This document shows positions 51,996 through 62,133 of a stretch of DNA of 64,000 nucleotides, piece after piece; position 1 is the stretch's first letter; the number at the start of each line of letters is the position of its first letter. The stretch comes from Xanthobacter tagetidis. GTDB taxonomy: Bacteria; Pseudomonadota; Alphaproteobacteria; Rhizobiales; Xanthobacteraceae. The notes under the pieces are model-generated. The model was not told the DNA's origin. It saw only the letters and a list, made by a program, of their open reading frames with translations, and ran no database searches. Made by a program: the position numbers and the translations under genes. The stretch is from contig NZ_RCTF01000002.1 in the NCBI RefSeq assembly GCF_003667445.1, forward strand, positions 186,001 through 250,000, given 5' to 3'.

Positions 51996-53888
51996 TCAGA
52001 TGTGGCCCGAGGCCTGGAGATAGCGGATGACCTCGTCGGCCAGGGCCTCGGGATCCTTTGTGCCGCCCAGCAAGGTGATCTCCGCCGCTTCGGGGCTCTC
52101 ATAGGGGCTGTCGATGCCGGTGAAGTTGCGGATCTCGCCGGCACGCGCGCGCTTGTAGAGGCCCTTCACGTCGCGGCTTTCCGCGACGGCGAGCGGCGTG
52201 TCGACGAAGATCTCCACGAACTCGCCCGGCCCCATGAGCTCGCGTGCCATGCGGCGTTCCGCACGGAACGGCGAGATGAAGGAGACGAGCACGATCAGCC
52301 CGGCATCGACGAACAGGCGCGAGACCTCGGCCACGCGGCGGATGTTCTCGACCCGGTCGGCCTCGGTGAAGCCGAGGTCGCGGTTGAGGCCGTGGCGCAC
52401 ATTGTCGCCGTCCAGCATGGTTGTGTGCCGGCCCAGCACATGGAGCTTCTTCTCGACGATGTTGGCGATGGTCGACTTGCCGGCGCCCGAAAGGCCGGTG
52501 AACCAGAGCACCACGGGCTTCTGCGCCTTCAGGGCGGCGCGGCTGTCCTTGGTCACTTCCAGCGCCTGCCAATGGACGTTGGTGGCGCGGCGCAGGCCGA
52601 AATCGATCATGCCCGCCCCGACCGTGAGGTTGGACATGCGGTCGATGACGATGAAGGCGCCGGTCTGCGGCACCGCGCCGAAGGGATCGAAGGCGACCGG
52701 CGCCTGGGTGGAGAAATTCACCACCGCCACCTCGTTCAGCGCCAGCGTCTTGGCCGCGAGGTGCTGGAAGGTGTTCACGTCCACCTTGTGCTTGATCTCG
52801 GTGACGGAGGCGCCAACCGTGCGGGTGCCGATCTTGATGAGATAGGAGCGGCCGGGAAGCAGCGGCTCGTCGTGCATCCAGATGAGATGGGCGGCGAACT
52901 GGTCGGAGAATTCGGGCCGCGCGGCAGCGGCGGCGATGACGTCGCCGCGGGAGGCGTCCACCTCGTCCGCCAGCGTCAGCGTGACGGCCTCGCCCGCCAC
53001 CGCCTCGGCAAGGTCGCCGTCGGCGGTGACGATGGATTTCACGCGGGTGGTGACGCCGGAGCTCGCGATCACCACCTCGTCGCCGGCGCGCACGGTTCCC
53101 GAGGCGACGGTGCCCGAAAAGCCGCGGAAATCGAGGTTCGGCCGGTTCACCCATTGCACCGGCATGCGGAAGGGGCGGCCGGCGGCGGCGCTCACCACCT
53201 CCACCTGCTCCAGGTGCTCCAGCAGCGCCGGGCCGGTATACCAGGGGGTGCGGGCGCTGGGCGTCAAAACGTTGTCGCCGAAGCGCGCCGACAGCGGGAT
53301 CGCGACCAGGGTCTTAAAGCCGAAGTCCTTCGCGAACGCGCGGTAGGCGGCGACGATCTCGTCGAACACGGCCTGCGAGAAGTCGGCGAGGTCGATCTTG
53401 TTGACCGCCAGTACCACATGGTGGATGCCCAGCAGCGCAGCGATGTAGGAATGCCGGCGGGTCTGGGTCAGGATGCCCTTGCGCGCATCGATGAGGATCA
53501 CGGCGAGGTCGGAATTCGAGGCGCCGGTGGCCATGTTGCGGGTGTACTGCTCGTGGCCGGGCGTGTCGGCGACGATGAACTTGCGCTTTTCGGTGGCAAA
53601 GAAGCGGTAGGCGACATCGATGGTGATGCCCTGCTCACGCTCGGCGGCGAGCCCGTCCACCAGCAGCGCGAAGTCGAGGTCCTCGCCCGTGGTGCCGTGC
53701 TTGCGGCTGTCGCTTTCGAGGGTGGCGAGCTGGTCCTCGAACAGGAGCTTGGTGTCGTAGAGCAGGCGCCCAATCAGCGTGGACTTGCCGTCATCCACGC
53801 TGCCGCAGGTGAGAAAGCGCAGGAGGCCCTTGGTCTCGTGGGCGGAGAGCTGGTCGAGAGGCGAGGCGAGGCCCTTTGTCGGTTCCAT
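51996..53888 (-). CDS. cysNC: Bifunctional sulfate adenylyltransferase subunit 1 / adenylylsulfate kinase (CysNC, NodQ-type)
   Basis: A 630-residue fusion. Residues ~1-430 are CysN, a translation-factor-like GTPase that drives ATP sulfurylase: the P-loop [14 protein letters not shown], the switch motif [18 protein letters not shown] and NKIDLADF are all present. From about 440 to the end is CysC, APS kinase, with its own P-loop [15 protein letters not shown] and [15 protein letters not shown]. The two activities, with CysD, give APS and then PAPS. The fusion is the NodQ type. It overlaps the cysD stop by one base (TGATG), which couples translation. Confidence 0.93.
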   Translation of the reverse strand: MEPTKGLASPLDQLSAHETKGLLRFLTCGSVDDGKSTLIGRLLYDTKLLFEDQLATLESDSRKHGTTGEDLDFALLVDGLAAEREQGITIDVAYRFFATEKRKFIVADTPGHEQYTRNMATGASNSDLAVILIDARKGILTQTRRHSYIAALLGIHHVVLAVNKIDLADFSQAVFDEIVAAYRAFAKDFGFKTLVAIPLSARFGDNVLTPSARTPWYTGPALLEHLEQVEVVSAAAGRPFRMPVQWVNRPNLDFRGFSGTVASGTVRAGDEVVIASSGVTTRVKSIVTADGDLAEAVAGEAVTLTLADEVDASRGDVIAAAAARPEFSDQFAAHLIWMHDEPLLPGRSYLIKIGTRTVGASVTEIKHKVDVNTFQHLAAKTLALNEVAVVNFSTQAPVAFDPFGAVPQTGAFIVIDRMSNLTVGAGMIDFGLRRATNVHWQALEVTKDSRAALKAQKPVVLWFTGLSGAGKSTIANIVEKKLHVLGRHTTMLDGDNVRHGLNRDLGFTEADRVENIRRVAEVSRLFVDAGLIVLVSFISPFRAERRMARELMGPGEFVEIFVDTPLAVAESRDVKGLYKRARAGEIRNFTGIDSPYESPEAAEITLLGGTKDPEALADEVIRYLQASGHI

Positions 53889-54796
53889 CAGAAATAGCCC
53901 TCGCGCTTCTTCTTCTCCATGGAGGCGGCCTCGTCATGGTCGATGAGCCGTCCGGCGCGCTCCGACGTGCGCGCGATCAGCATTTCGCGCACGATCGCCT
54001 CCAGCGTGGCGGCGTCGCTGTCGATGGCAGCCGTGAGCGGGTAGCAGCCGAGCGTCCGGAAGCGCACCTGGCGCATCTGCGGCGCCTCGCCCGGCTGGAG
54101 CGGCAGGCGAGCGTCGTCCACCATGATCATCTGCCCGCCGCGCCAGACGATGGGGCGCTCGGCGGCGAAGTAGAGCGGCACGATGGGGATATTCTCCGCC
54201 AGGATGTACTGCCAGATGTCCAGCTCGGTCCAGTTGGACAGCGGGAACACGCGCAGGGATTCTCCCGGCCGGATGCGGGCGTTGTAGAGGTTCCAGAGCT
54301 CCGGACGCTGGTTCTTCGGATCCCAGACGTGATTGGCGGAGCGGAACGAGAAGATGCGCTCCTTGGCGCGGCTCTTCTCCTCGTCGCGGCGGGCGCCGCC
54401 GAACGCGGCATTGAAGCCGTATTTGTCGAGCGCGGCCTTCAGCGCCTCCGTCTTCATCACCTGGGTGTAGAGCGAGGAACCGTGGTCGAACGGGTTGATG
54501 CCCTGGGCGAGGCCGTCCTCATTGGTGTGGACGATGAGGTCGAAGCCGAGCCGCTTGGCGGTCTCGTCCCGGAACGCGATCATCTCCCGGAACTTCCAAG
54601 TGGTGTCGATATGCATCAGCGGGAAGGGCGGCTTGGAGGGATAGAAGGCCTTTACCGCCAGATGCAGCATCACGGCCGAGTCCTTGCCGATGGAGTAGAG
54701 CATCACAGGGTTGCTCAGCTCGGCGGCGACCTCGCGCATGATGTGGATGGACTCGGCCTCCAGGCGCTTCAAGTGCGTCAGGCGATCTTGCGACAC
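53888..54796 (-). CDS. cysD: Sulfate adenylyltransferase subunit 2
   Basis: A 302-residue PP-loop ATP pyrophosphatase, the catalytic subunit of ATP sulfurylase. The PP-loop is [20 protein letters not shown], followed by [37 protein letters not shown] and [16 protein letters not shown] place the start at GTG 54796, which gives [20 protein letters not shown] and exactly the usual 302 residues; AAGGTG lies just upstream. The frame is open far upstream, but there it is only the shadow of the opposite-strand genes. It forms an operon with cysNC. Sulfate activation inside a polysaccharide locus suggests sulfation of the polymer, although no sulfotransferase gene is seen in the window. Confidence 0.9.
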   Translation of the reverse strand: MSQDRLTHLKRLEAESIHIMREVAAELSNPVMLYSIGKDSAVMLHLAVKAFYPSKPPFPLMHIDTTWKFREMIAFRDETAKRLGFDLIVHTNEDGLAQGINPFDHGSSLYTQVMKTEALKAALDKYGFNAAFGGARRDEEKSRAKERIFSFRSANHVWDPKNQRPELWNLYNARIRPGESLRVFPLSNWTELDIWQYILAENIPIVPLYFAAERPIVWRGGQMIMVDDARLPLQPGEAPQMRQVRFRTLGCYPLTAAIDSDAATLEAIVREMLIARTSERAGRLIDHDEAASMEKKKREGYF

Positions 54797-55276
54797 GTTC
54801 GTCACCTTGAGTGTGGGGTCTTTGCCATCGAATCCTGCCGGTCGGCGGCGCCGCCGGCCGAGCCAGCTGCATCCGTAAAGTCTGCGTGTCCGGGCAAGAA
54901 GAGAATTTCGAGCATCGTCCTTCGGCTTTGCTGCGGAGCGTATTCTACAGAACTGGTCGTGATTTTTGCTCCTGAGAAGCCGTCGATCAGGCACGCAATG
55001 CGTTAGCCTCGTGCACAAAGACAAGAGGCGCGTAGATACACCGGTGGCAGTTGCTGTGCAATGCGGTGCGGGGTCGCCGGCGGCGCTGACGGCACGACGA
55101 TACGGCCTGTAGACCGGCAAATGTTCGTCAATCTTCCCGTGCGCGCATACACTGACGAGGCGCGATGCGGCTTCATATTGCACTGCAAGGCGCTGGACGG
55201 CCTGGGAGGCCTGTGTCAAAGCTAGGTTTCCGAGTCCGGGGGCACCGCGACGGTCGGATAGACGAAGAGGGCAGAG
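54797..55276. other. 480-bp divergent spacer between cysD and manC
   Basis: No gene can be supported on either strand. The sequence is less GC-rich than the flanks around 54.88-55.02 kb, where divergent promoters should lie. I see no clear palindromic operator or riboswitch-like structure. Confidence 0.5.
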
Positions 55277-56689
55277 ATGAAGATCGTGCCGGTAATCTTG
55301 GCAGGGGGAACGGGTACCCGCCTCTGGCCGCTGTCGCGCAATAGTCTTCCCAAGCAATTCCTGCCGCTCAACTCCAATTACTCTTTGTTCCAGGAGACGC
55401 TGCTGCGGGCGGCTCCGGGCGCGGAATTCGCCGATCCGGTGGTGATAACCAGCCACGACTATCGCTTCTACGCCCAGCGGCAAGCGCAGGAGATCGGAAT
55501 CACCCCCACCGTGATCCTTGAGCCTGCGCGGCGCGACAGCGCCCCGGCGGTGGTCGCGGCGACGGCGCATGTTGCGTCGCAATATGGTCCCGAGGCGCTG
55601 GTTCTGGTTCTGGCGTCCGACCACGTGGTGCTGGAGGCGGACAAGTTCCGCGCCTCGGTGTTCGTGGCGGCGCGGGCGGCCGCCCTGGGCAACATCGTCA
55701 CCTTCGGCATCGCGCCCGACCGCCCGCGCACCAGCTACGGCTATATCGACGTGGGCGAGCCGCTCGCCGTGGAGGGCGCCTTCAAGGTGCGCGCCTTCGT
55801 CGAGAAGCCCGACGCGGCGACGGCAGAGAAGTACGTGGATGCCGGCTACCTCTGGAATTCCGGAAACTTCGTGTTTCCCGCCAACGTGATGCTGTCGGAG
55901 GCCGAGGCGTTCGAGCCCGAGATCGCCCGCTGCGCCATCAGCGCGGTGGAGCAGGCCCAGGTGGATATCGGCTTCCTGAAGCTCGATCCGGCCGCCTTCG
56001 AGGCTGCCCCGGCCAAGTCGATCGATTTCGCGGTCATGGAGCGCACCACCAAGGCGGCAGTGGTGAAGGGCGACTTCACCTGGTCGGATGTCGGGTCCTG
56101 GGACGCGGTCTACGAGATCGGCACCGCCGACGACGCGGGCAACGTCACTAAGGGACCGGTGACGCTCCTCGACAGCGCCGGGAATTATGTGCGCAGCGAC
56201 GGGCCGCTGGTGGCCGGCGTCGGCATCGAGAACCTCGCGGTGATCGCCACCGAGGATGCTGTTCTGGTGATGCCGGCGAACCGCAGCCAGGACGTGAAGG
56301 CGCTGGTGGCCGCGCTCAAGAGCGCGCGCCGCAACGAGGTGGAGAGCCACAACAAGGTCTACCGCCCCTGGGGCAGCTATGAGAGCGTGTGCCGCGGCGA
56401 GCGCTTCCAGGTGAAGAAGATCGTCGTGGAGCCCTCCGGCACGCTCTCGCTCCAGAAGCACCATCACCGTGCCGAGCATTGGGTGGTGGTGCGCGGCACC
56501 GCCGAGGTCACGATCGGCGAAAGCGTGAAGACCGTGAACGAGAACGAGTCGGTCTATATCCCCATGGGCAGCGTGCACCGGCTTGCCAATCCGGGCCGCA
56601 TCCCGCTGGAGCTGATCGAGGTGCAGACCGGGTCCTATCTGGGCGAGGACGACATCGTCCGCCTGGAGGATATCTATCAGCGCGTCTGA
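55277..56689 (+). CDS. manC: Mannose-1-phosphate guanylyltransferase / mannose-6-phosphate isomerase
   Basis: A 470-residue bifunctional enzyme of the XanB/CpsB/AlgA group. The N-terminal nucleotidyltransferase has [20 protein letters not shown] and [10 protein letters not shown]; the middle has [14 protein letters not shown] and the DFAVME block. The C-terminal type-II phosphomannose isomerase cupin has the metal-binding [13 protein letters not shown] and [14 protein letters not shown]. It makes GDP-mannose from GTP and mannose-1-phosphate and can convert fructose-6-phosphate to mannose-6-phosphate. The product feeds mannose, fucose or rhamnose units of the polymer. AGAGGGCAGAG precedes ATG 55277. 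Confidence 0.93.
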   Translation: MKIVPVILAGGTGTRLWPLSRNSLPKQFLPLNSNYSLFQETLLRAAPGAEFADPVVITSHDYRFYAQRQAQEIGITPTVILEPARRDSAPAVVAATAHVASQYGPEALVLVLASDHVVLEADKFRASVFVAARAAALGNIVTFGIAPDRPRTSYGYIDVGEPLAVEGAFKVRAFVEKPDAATAEKYVDAGYLWNSGNFVFPANVMLSEAEAFEPEIARCAISAVEQAQVDIGFLKLDPAAFEAAPAKSIDFAVMERTTKAAVVKGDFTWSDVGSWDAVYEIGTADDAGNVTKGPVTLLDSAGNYVRSDGPLVAGVGIENLAVIATEDAVLVMPANRSQDVKALVAALKSARRNEVESHNKVYRPWGSYESVCRGERFQVKKIVVEPSGTLSLQKHHHRAEHWVVVRGTAEVTIGESVKTVNENESVYIPMGSVHRLANPGRIPLELIEVQTGSYLGEDDIVRLEDIYQRV

Positions 56690-56703
56690 ACCTTTCCGCG
56701 CGT

Positions 56704-56754
56704 GGACCGGGCCGTCCTCCTGCGTCTTCGGGCGCCGGTGCGACGGCCCGGTCC
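56704..56754 (+). terminator. Rho-independent-like terminator after manC
   Basis: A perfect 13-bp inverted repeat (GGACCGGGCCGTC / GACGGCCCGGTCC) around a 25-nt loop, followed by GTTTTG, begins 14 bp after the manC stop codon. The spacer 56690-56991 holds no gene otherwise. Confidence 0.65.
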
Positions 56755-56991
56755 GTTTTGCCCCTTCCCCTTCGCCGCGCAAGGGCGCAAAAGGCGGACA
56801 TCGGGACGTCACGATTGGTGGATTATCGCCTCTGCTCCAGGCGGATGGGGGATGTCCGCCGCGTGAGCCCGGCCGCCCGGCCCGCGTCGCAGACGCCCCC
56901 GGGCGCACCGGGCGGGTGAAATGGAGCCGGCGGGATCAGACCGTCCCCGTCGTGGTCGAACCGGCTCCCGTGGACAAGTGGACGATCGACC

Positions 56992-58296
56992 ATGCACGTG
57001 ACGATGATCGGCGCAGGCTATGTGGGGCTGGTTTCCGGGGCGTGCTTCGCCGATTTCGGCCACACCGTCTCTTGCGTCGACACCGACGCGCGCAAGATCG
57101 AGGCGCTGCGGCGCGGCGAGATTCCCATCTATGAGCCCGGCCTTGCCGATCTTGTCGCCGCGAACGTCAAGGCCGAGCGCCTGTTCTTCACCACGAGTCT
57201 GACGGAGGGACTGGAGAAGGCGGAGGCGGTGTTCATCGCCGTCGGCACGCCTTCGCGGCGCGGCGACGGCCATGCCGACCTTACCTATGTCTACCAGGCG
57301 GCGCGGGACATCGCCCGCGCGATCTCGCGCTATACCGTGGTGGTGACCAAGTCCACGGTGCCGGTGGGCACCGGCGACGAGGTCGAGCGCATCATCCGCG
57401 AGACGCGGCCCGATGCGGAGTTCGCGGTGGTCTCGAACCCCGAATTCCTGCGCGAGGGCGCGGCCATCGCCGATTTCAAGCGCCCCGACCGCATCCTCGT
57501 GGGCACCGAGGACGAGCGCGCGCAGCAGGTGATCGCCGAGCTCTACCGGCCGCTCTACCTCAACCAGTCGCCGCTGCTCTTCACCTCGCGGCGCACCGCC
57601 GAGCTCACGAAGTACGCCGCCAACGCGTTCCTCGCCACCAAGATCACCTTCATCAACGAGATCGCCGATTTGTGCGAGCAGGTCGGCGCCAACGTGCAGG
57701 ACGTGGCGCGCGGCATCGGCCTCGACAATCGCATCGGCTCCAAGTTCCTGCATGCCGGTCCGGGCTATGGCGGCTCCTGCTTCCCCAAGGATACGCTGGC
57801 GCTCATCAAGACGGCTCAGGACTACAGCGCACCGATTCGCATCGTCGAGACGGTGGTGTCGGTGAACGACCAGCGCAAGCGCGCCATGGCCCGCAAGGTC
57901 ATCCAGGCCCTGGGAGGCACGGTGCGGGGCAAGACCGTGGGCATTCTGGGCCTCACCTTCAAGCCCAACACCGACGACATGCGCGACGCGCCGTCCATCT
58001 CCATCATCACCGCCTTGCAGGATGCCGGCGCCGTGGTCCGCGCCCACGATCCCGAGGGGGTGGAACAGGCCAAGCTGGTGCTGGATGGCGTGGACTACGT
58101 GGATACGCCCTATGCGGCGGCGGAAGGCGCGGCGGCGCTCGTCATCGTCACCGAGTGGGACGCCTTCCGGGCGCTGGACCTCAGGCGCATCCACGGGCTC
58201 ATGGCCTCGCCCATCGTCGTCGACCTGCGCAACATCTATCGGCCCGACGAGATGGCGGCCCTCGGCTTCACCTATCAGAGCGTCGGCCGGGGCTGA
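56992..58296 (+). CDS. ugd: UDP-glucose 6-dehydrogenase
   Basis: A 434-residue NAD-dependent enzyme that oxidises UDP-glucose twice to UDP-glucuronate. The N-terminal Rossmann motif is IGAGYVGLVSGACFADFGH. KSTVPVGTGDEVERI and NPEFLREGAAIADFKRPDRI follow, the catalytic Cys is in GPGYGGSCFPKDTLAL, and the C-terminal UDP-binding domain has ILGLTFKPNTDDMRDAPS. The length is standard. It supplies UDP-glucuronate to the LpsL-type epimerase and to glycosyltransferases. It converges with the MFS gene with 9 bp between the two stop codons. Confidence 0.94.
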   Translation: MHVTMIGAGYVGLVSGACFADFGHTVSCVDTDARKIEALRRGEIPIYEPGLADLVAANVKAERLFFTTSLTEGLEKAEAVFIAVGTPSRRGDGHADLTYVYQAARDIARAISRYTVVVTKSTVPVGTGDEVERIIRETRPDAEFAVVSNPEFLREGAAIADFKRPDRILVGTEDERAQQVIAELYRPLYLNQSPLLFTSRRTAELTKYAANAFLATKITFINEIADLCEQVGANVQDVARGIGLDNRIGSKFLHAGPGYGGSCFPKDTLALIKTAQDYSAPIRIVETVVSVNDQRKRAMARKVIQALGGTVRGKTVGILGLTFKPNTDDMRDAPSISIITALQDAGAVVRAHDPEGVEQAKLVLDGVDYVDTPYAAAEGAAALVIVTEWDAFRALDLRRIHGLMASPIVVDLRNIYRPDEMAALGFTYQSVGRG

Positions 58297-58305
58297 GCGG
58301 GTGGC

Positions 58306-59589
58306 TCAGCTGCCGCGTTTCCGTGTCTCCGGCATCAGCATCAGGTAGAGCAGGAAGCCCAGAGCCGCGATGGCCGAGAGCGTGAGGAACGCCGCCGAAT
58401 AGCCGGCCGCGACGATGGTTATGCCGGCGATGGAGGCGGACAGCGCCGCGCCCAGGCCCTGCGCGGTCGCGACCGCGCCCTGGCTCACGTTGAAGTGCCC
58501 GGTGCCTCGCGTCAGGTCGGCGACGACCACCGGGAACAGCGCCCCGTAGACGCCCGCGCCGACGCCGTCGAGGCACTGCACCGCGAACAGCCAGATCGGA
58601 TCGTTGGACAAAGGGTAGAGCGCCCCGCGCAGCGCCAGCACGCCGAAGGCCACGAGGAAGATCGGCTTGCGGCCCCACGCGTCGGCTCGCGCGCCGGTGG
58701 TGATCGCCACTGGAACCATGACGAATTGTGCGACCACGATGCACAAGGCGATGAGGGATGTTGCCTGATCCTTGCCGACCACGCTCGTCAGCAACTGGCC
58801 CGTGGTGGGCAGCATCGCGGCATTGGCCAGGTGGAACAGAAAGCAGAGCAGCGCGAACAGGCGCAGGTTCGGATTGGCGAGGAGGGTACCGATGCCGCTC
58901 GCAGGCGCCTGCGCGCCCGGCTCGGCCGGCAGGCCGCGCGCCAGCGTGTCGTCGATCTCCCGCGCCGGCACGATCAGCATCGCGCCGATGCTCAGCACGG
59001 CCAGGATCGCCATGAGCCAGAACACCACCACCGGGCCGAACAGGATGGCGGTTCCGGCGGCGATGGAGGCCGACACCGCATTGCCCGCATGGTTGAACGC
59101 CTCGTTGCGGCCGATGCGCCGTGCGAAGGCCTTCGGCCCGACGAGGCCGAGCGTTATGGCCGCGAGCGCGGGCGGGAAGATCGTGCCGGCGATGGCCGCC
59201 AGCGACTGGGTGGCCGCCACGACGTAGAAATTGGTCACGAACGGCAAGGCGAGGCAGCACAGCGTCACCGCCAGGGCGCCGGCGATGATGATGGCCGGCT
59301 TGTTCCTGCTGCTGTCGATGAACGCCCCTGCCGGCGTCTGGGCGATCAGGCCGGTTACTCCGGCGATGGTGATGACGAGGCCGATGGTGGCCTCGTTCCA
59401 GCCCTGGTCGGGGCCGCGCACCGCCAGGAGATAGATGGCGAGATAGGGGCCGAGGCCGTCGCGCACGTCGGCGAGGAAGAAGTTGAGCGCGTCGAGGCCG
59501 AGGATCGCCTGGCGCGAGGGCACCCGCGTGCGGTCCGGCGTGGCGATCGCGGGCGCCGGGCCCGTGGCATCAGCGTCACCGAGCAGCAT
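58306..59589 (-). CDS. MFS transporter
   Basis: A 427-residue major facilitator with about twelve membrane segments. Typical features are the first helix block DALNFFLADVRDGLGPYLAI, a short loop motif between helices 2 and 3 (DSSRNKPAIIIAGAL) and a duplicate loop GARADAWGRKPIFLVAFG after the central gap. Central cytoplasmic loops are short. It resembles the predicted drug/small-molecule exporters of alphaproteobacteria. ATG 59589 gives a normal N-terminus with a short cytoplasmic tail; the open frame extends to 59706 without a ribosome binding site. The substrate is unknown. Confidence 0.85.
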   Translation of the reverse strand: MLLGDADATGPAPAIATPDRTRVPSRQAILGLDALNFFLADVRDGLGPYLAIYLLAVRGPDQGWNEATIGLVITIAGVTGLIAQTPAGAFIDSSRNKPAIIIAGALAVTLCCLALPFVTNFYVVAATQSLAAIAGTIFPPALAAITLGLVGPKAFARRIGRNEAFNHAGNAVSASIAAGTAILFGPVVVFWLMAILAVLSIGAMLIVPAREIDDTLARGLPAEPGAQAPASGIGTLLANPNLRLFALLCFLFHLANAAMLPTTGQLLTSVVGKDQATSLIALCIVVAQFVMVPVAITTGARADAWGRKPIFLVAFGVLALRGALYPLSNDPIWLFAVQCLDGVGAGVYGALFPVVVADLTRGTGHFNVSQGAVATAQGLGAALSASIAGITIVAAGYSAAFLTLSAIAALGFLLYLMLMPETRKRGS

Positions 59590-59767
59590 GCATTCTGGCC
59601 TTGGCCGGAGGAGGGGGAGGTATCGGACTTCCTGCGGCGGGCGCCGCGTATGGGCCGAGCTTGATCGTTGCCGTCCATAAACGCAGGTGGCGCCGCCTAG
59701 GTCCACGGCAGGACAAATTTTCTTTTATTCCCCAAGGTCATGTGGCCGACGGCGCGCGATGGCGCCG

Positions 59768-59795
59768 GCCGCGCCGGTCGTGTGACCGGCGCGGC
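59768..59795 (-). terminator. Hairpin downstream of gcdH
   Basis: A perfect 12-bp inverted repeat (GCCGCGCCGGTC / GACCGGCGCGGC) with a GTGT loop, 33 bp after the gcdH stop on the minus strand. No T-run follows. Confidence 0.45.
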
Positions 59796-59827
59796 GTTGG
59801 GGGTCCTCCGTGCGGCGGACTTCGAGC

Positions 59828-61027
59828 TCAGAAGAAGGCCTGGATCCCGGTGATGGCGCGGCCGAGGATTAAAGCATGGATGTCGTGCGTGCCCTCGTAG
59901 GTGTTCACCGTCTCGAGGTTGACCGCATGGCGCATGACGTGGAAGTCGGCGGAGATGCCGTTGCCGCCGTGCATGTCGCGGGCGACGCGGGCGATGTCCA
60001 GCGCCTTGCCGCAATTGTTGCGCTTGATGAAGGAGATGGTCTCCGGCGGCAGCTGGCCGGCATCCATCAGCCGGCCCACCTGGAGGCAGGCCTGCAGGCC
60101 GAGGGCGATCTCGGTGGCCATGTCGGCGAGCTTCTTCTGCACCAGTTGGGTGGCCGCGAGCGGGCGGCCGAACTGCTTGCGGTCGAGCGTGTACTGGCGC
60201 GCGGCGGCAAAGCACGCCTCGGCCGCGCCCATGGCGCCCCAGCCGATGCCGAAGCGGGCGCGGTTAAGGCAGCCGAACGGTCCGGCTAGGCCGGTGGCAT
60301 TCGGCAGCAGGTTCTCCTCCGGCACGACGACGCCGTCGAGCACCACCTCGCCGGTGATGGAGGCGCGCAGCGAGAGCTTGCCCTCGATCTTCGGTGTGGA
60401 GAGCCCGGCCATGCCGCGCTCGACGATGAAGCCGCGGATGGCATTGTCGTGCGCCGCCGACTTCGCCCACACCACCGCGAGATCGGCGATCGGGGCGTTG
60501 GTGATCCACATCTTCGCGCCGGTGATGCGGTAGCCGTCCGCAACCTTCTCGGCGCGGGTGCGCATGCCGCCCGGATCGGAGCCGGCGTCCGGCTCGGTCA
60601 GGCCGAAGCAGCCGACCCACTCGCCGGTGGCGAGCTTCGGCAGGTACTTCTTCTTCTGCGCCTCGGAGCCGTAGGCGTTGATCGGGTGCATCACCAGCGA
60701 GGACTGCACGCTCATGGCCGAGCGGTAGCCCGAGTCCACCCGCTCCACCTCGCGGGCGGCGAGGCCGTAGGAGACATAGTTGAGGCCGGCGCCGCCGTAT
60801 TCGGCCGGGACGGTCGGGCCGAGCAGGCCGAGGGCGCCCATCTCGTTCATGATCTCGCGGTCGAACCGCTCCTCCAGATAGGCGGAGGTGACGCGCGGCA
60901 GGAGCTTCTCCTGGGCGTAGTCACGCGCGGTGTCGCGCACCATGCGCTCCTCGTCGGAGAGCTGGCCGTCGAGGCCGAAGGGATCGGTCCAGTCGAACAC
61001 GGGCTTGGACGAGGACGGCGCGGCCAT
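59828..61027 (-). CDS. gcdH: Glutaryl-CoA dehydrogenase (acyl-CoA dehydrogenase family)
   Basis: A 399-residue FAD enzyme. It has all blocks of the subfamily: [76 protein letters not shown], and the catalytic Glu in [17 protein letters not shown]. The product is crotonyl-CoA from glutaryl-CoA, with electrons passing to ETF. Glutaryl-CoA is the product of lysine, tryptophan and benzoate/cyclohexane-carboxylate breakdown. It is divergent from the TetR gene with a palindromic operator between them. The paralogue at 9.4-10.6 kb is similar over the whole length. Confidence 0.9.
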   Translation of the reverse strand: MAAPSSSKPVFDWTDPFGLDGQLSDEERMVRDTARDYAQEKLLPRVTSAYLEERFDREIMNEMGALGLLGPTVPAEYGGAGLNYVSYGLAAREVERVDSGYRSAMSVQSSLVMHPINAYGSEAQKKKYLPKLATGEWVGCFGLTEPDAGSDPGGMRTRAEKVADGYRITGAKMWITNAPIADLAVVWAKSAAHDNAIRGFIVERGMAGLSTPKIEGKLSLRASITGEVVLDGVVVPEENLLPNATGLAGPFGCLNRARFGIGWGAMGAAEACFAAARQYTLDRKQFGRPLAATQLVQKKLADMATEIALGLQACLQVGRLMDAGQLPPETISFIKRNNCGKALDIARVARDMHGGNGISADFHVMRHAVNLETVNTYEGTHDIHALILGRAITGIQAFF

Positions 61028-61067
61028 GGTGATGCTCCCTGGTTTCAGCCGGTCGGAGATTTACATA

Positions 61068-61079
61068 CCGACCAGTCGG
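61068..61079. promoter_or_regulatory. Palindromic operator between gcdH and tetR
   Basis: CCGAC-CA-GTCGG is a perfect palindrome in the 111-bp divergent spacer, 41 bp from the gcdH start. Flanking bases extend it to TACCGAC-CA-GTCGGAA (six of seven pairs). AT-rich TATAAT-like sequence lies immediately beside it (61080-61086). This is a typical TetR-type site that can repress both genes. Confidence 0.7.
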
Positions 61080-61138
61080 AATATAATGTTGCGGATATAG
61101 CGCAAGCCGCGCACGGAGTCGAGACGGGAGGCCGCGCT

Positions 61139-61864
61139 TTGGCCAGCAAGGATCACACGCCACGCCGCAGCGCGCCTCCCGCAGGTGCGGCGCGCGGGCG
61201 GCCGCGCAAGGCGCCGGTCTCGCAGGAGGGGGAGGGGGAGGAGAAGCGCCTCGGCCGCCCGCCCCTGGTCAGCGACCCGCGCGAGGAAATCCTGCGCCAG
61301 GCTGCGAAGATGTTCGCGCAGAAGGGCTATGGCGCCTCCTCGCTGGCGGAGGTCGCCGCGACGCTCAATTATTCCAAGGGCGCGATCTACAATTATTTCG
61401 CCACCAAGCAGGAGATCTACGACGCCATCATCATCCGCACGCTGGAGGGGCTGAACCGGGCCGGCGCCGAGGCGGTGGCGCAGGGCGCGAGCCCGCGCGA
61501 GCGGTTGCGCCTCTTCATGATCGGCCATGCGCGCTACCTGGCGGAGAATTACGACAGCTTCGTCACCATGCTGGTTGGCTATTCCGGCATGGCGAGCGCC
61601 GCCCTCAAGGATGACGCACTGCGCCTGCGCGATGCCCATGAGGGCCTGCTGCGCGCCATCATCGCCGAGGGCGCGGCGGACGGCTCGTTCCGCGCCATGG
61701 ACGTGGCCATGACCGGCCGCGCCGTGCTCTCGCTGCTGTCCTGGATGGCGCGCTGGTATCGCCCCGACGGGGCCATGGGCGCCGAGGAGGTGGCCGACTT
61801 CTACTGCGACCTCATCGCCTCCGGCCTCCTGCCCCGGGAACCCGCGGCGCGGGAGGGGCGTTGA
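61139..61864 (+). CDS. TetR family transcriptional regulator
   Basis: A 241-residue regulator. After a charged N-terminal tail (residues ~1-45, Arg/Pro-rich), the TetR HTH begins at DPREEILRQAAKMFAQKGYG and ends at TLNYSKGAIYNYFATKQEIY. The ligand-binding half follows and resembles the TetR_C regions of acyl-CoA-responsive regulators. There is no ATG or GTG before the HTH; the TTG at 61139 is preceded by GGGAGG at seven nt, so I take that as the start. It is divergent from gcdH and likely represses it. Confidence 0.85.
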   Translation: MASKDHTPRRSAPPAGAARGRPRKAPVSQEGEGEEKRLGRPPLVSDPREEILRQAAKMFAQKGYGASSLAEVAATLNYSKGAIYNYFATKQEIYDAIIIRTLEGLNRAGAEAVAQGASPRERLRLFMIGHARYLAENYDSFVTMLVGYSGMASAALKDDALRLRDAHEGLLRAIIAEGAADGSFRAMDVAMTGRAVLSLLSWMARWYRPDGAMGAEEVADFYCDLIASGLLPREPAAREGR

Positions 61865-61905
61865 ATTTTCCGGAGCTGGGGCTGGCACCATGTGAGGAGG
61901 CTGCC

Positions 61906-62121
61906 ATGAGCCGCAATGCCGCCAATTCGAACACGCCCGACGCCGCAAGCGCAAAGCCCGAGGCAAGCATCTTCGCCGGATTGACCGAGGTCGAGCGCGA
62001 CCGCATCAAGCGCCGGGCTCATGCGCTCTGGCGCGAGGCGGGCTCGCCGCAGGGGCGCGACCGGGAATTCTGGGAGCGCGCGGAACTCCAGGTCCTCAAG
62101 GGCCAGAGCGCTGCGCAATAG
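61906..62121 (+). CDS. DUF2934 family small protein
   Basis: A 71-residue soluble protein. The DUF2934 core is RIKRRAHALWREAGSPQGRD followed by FWERAELQVL. It has no known function; it is common in alphaproteobacteria. ATG 61906 is preceded by GAGGAGG. It is followed by the DUF3008 gene after 12 bp, so both are probably co-transcribed, perhaps with tetR. Confidence 0.82.
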   Translation: MSRNAANSNTPDAASAKPEASIFAGLTEVERDRIKRRAHALWREAGSPQGRDREFWERAELQVLKGQSAAQ

Positions 62122-62133
62122 GAGGATTTCATC

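Noticed and set aside
51996-54796. Nodulation genes (nodPQ)
   Set aside because: The fusion is of NodQ type, but no nodABC genes or nod-box-like sequence are visible in the window; the cys names are more neutral.
53888-56908. A 1006-codon frame covering cysD and its upstream DNA
   Set aside because: Only the last 302 codons show CysD conservation; upstream it is opposite manC and non-coding DNA.
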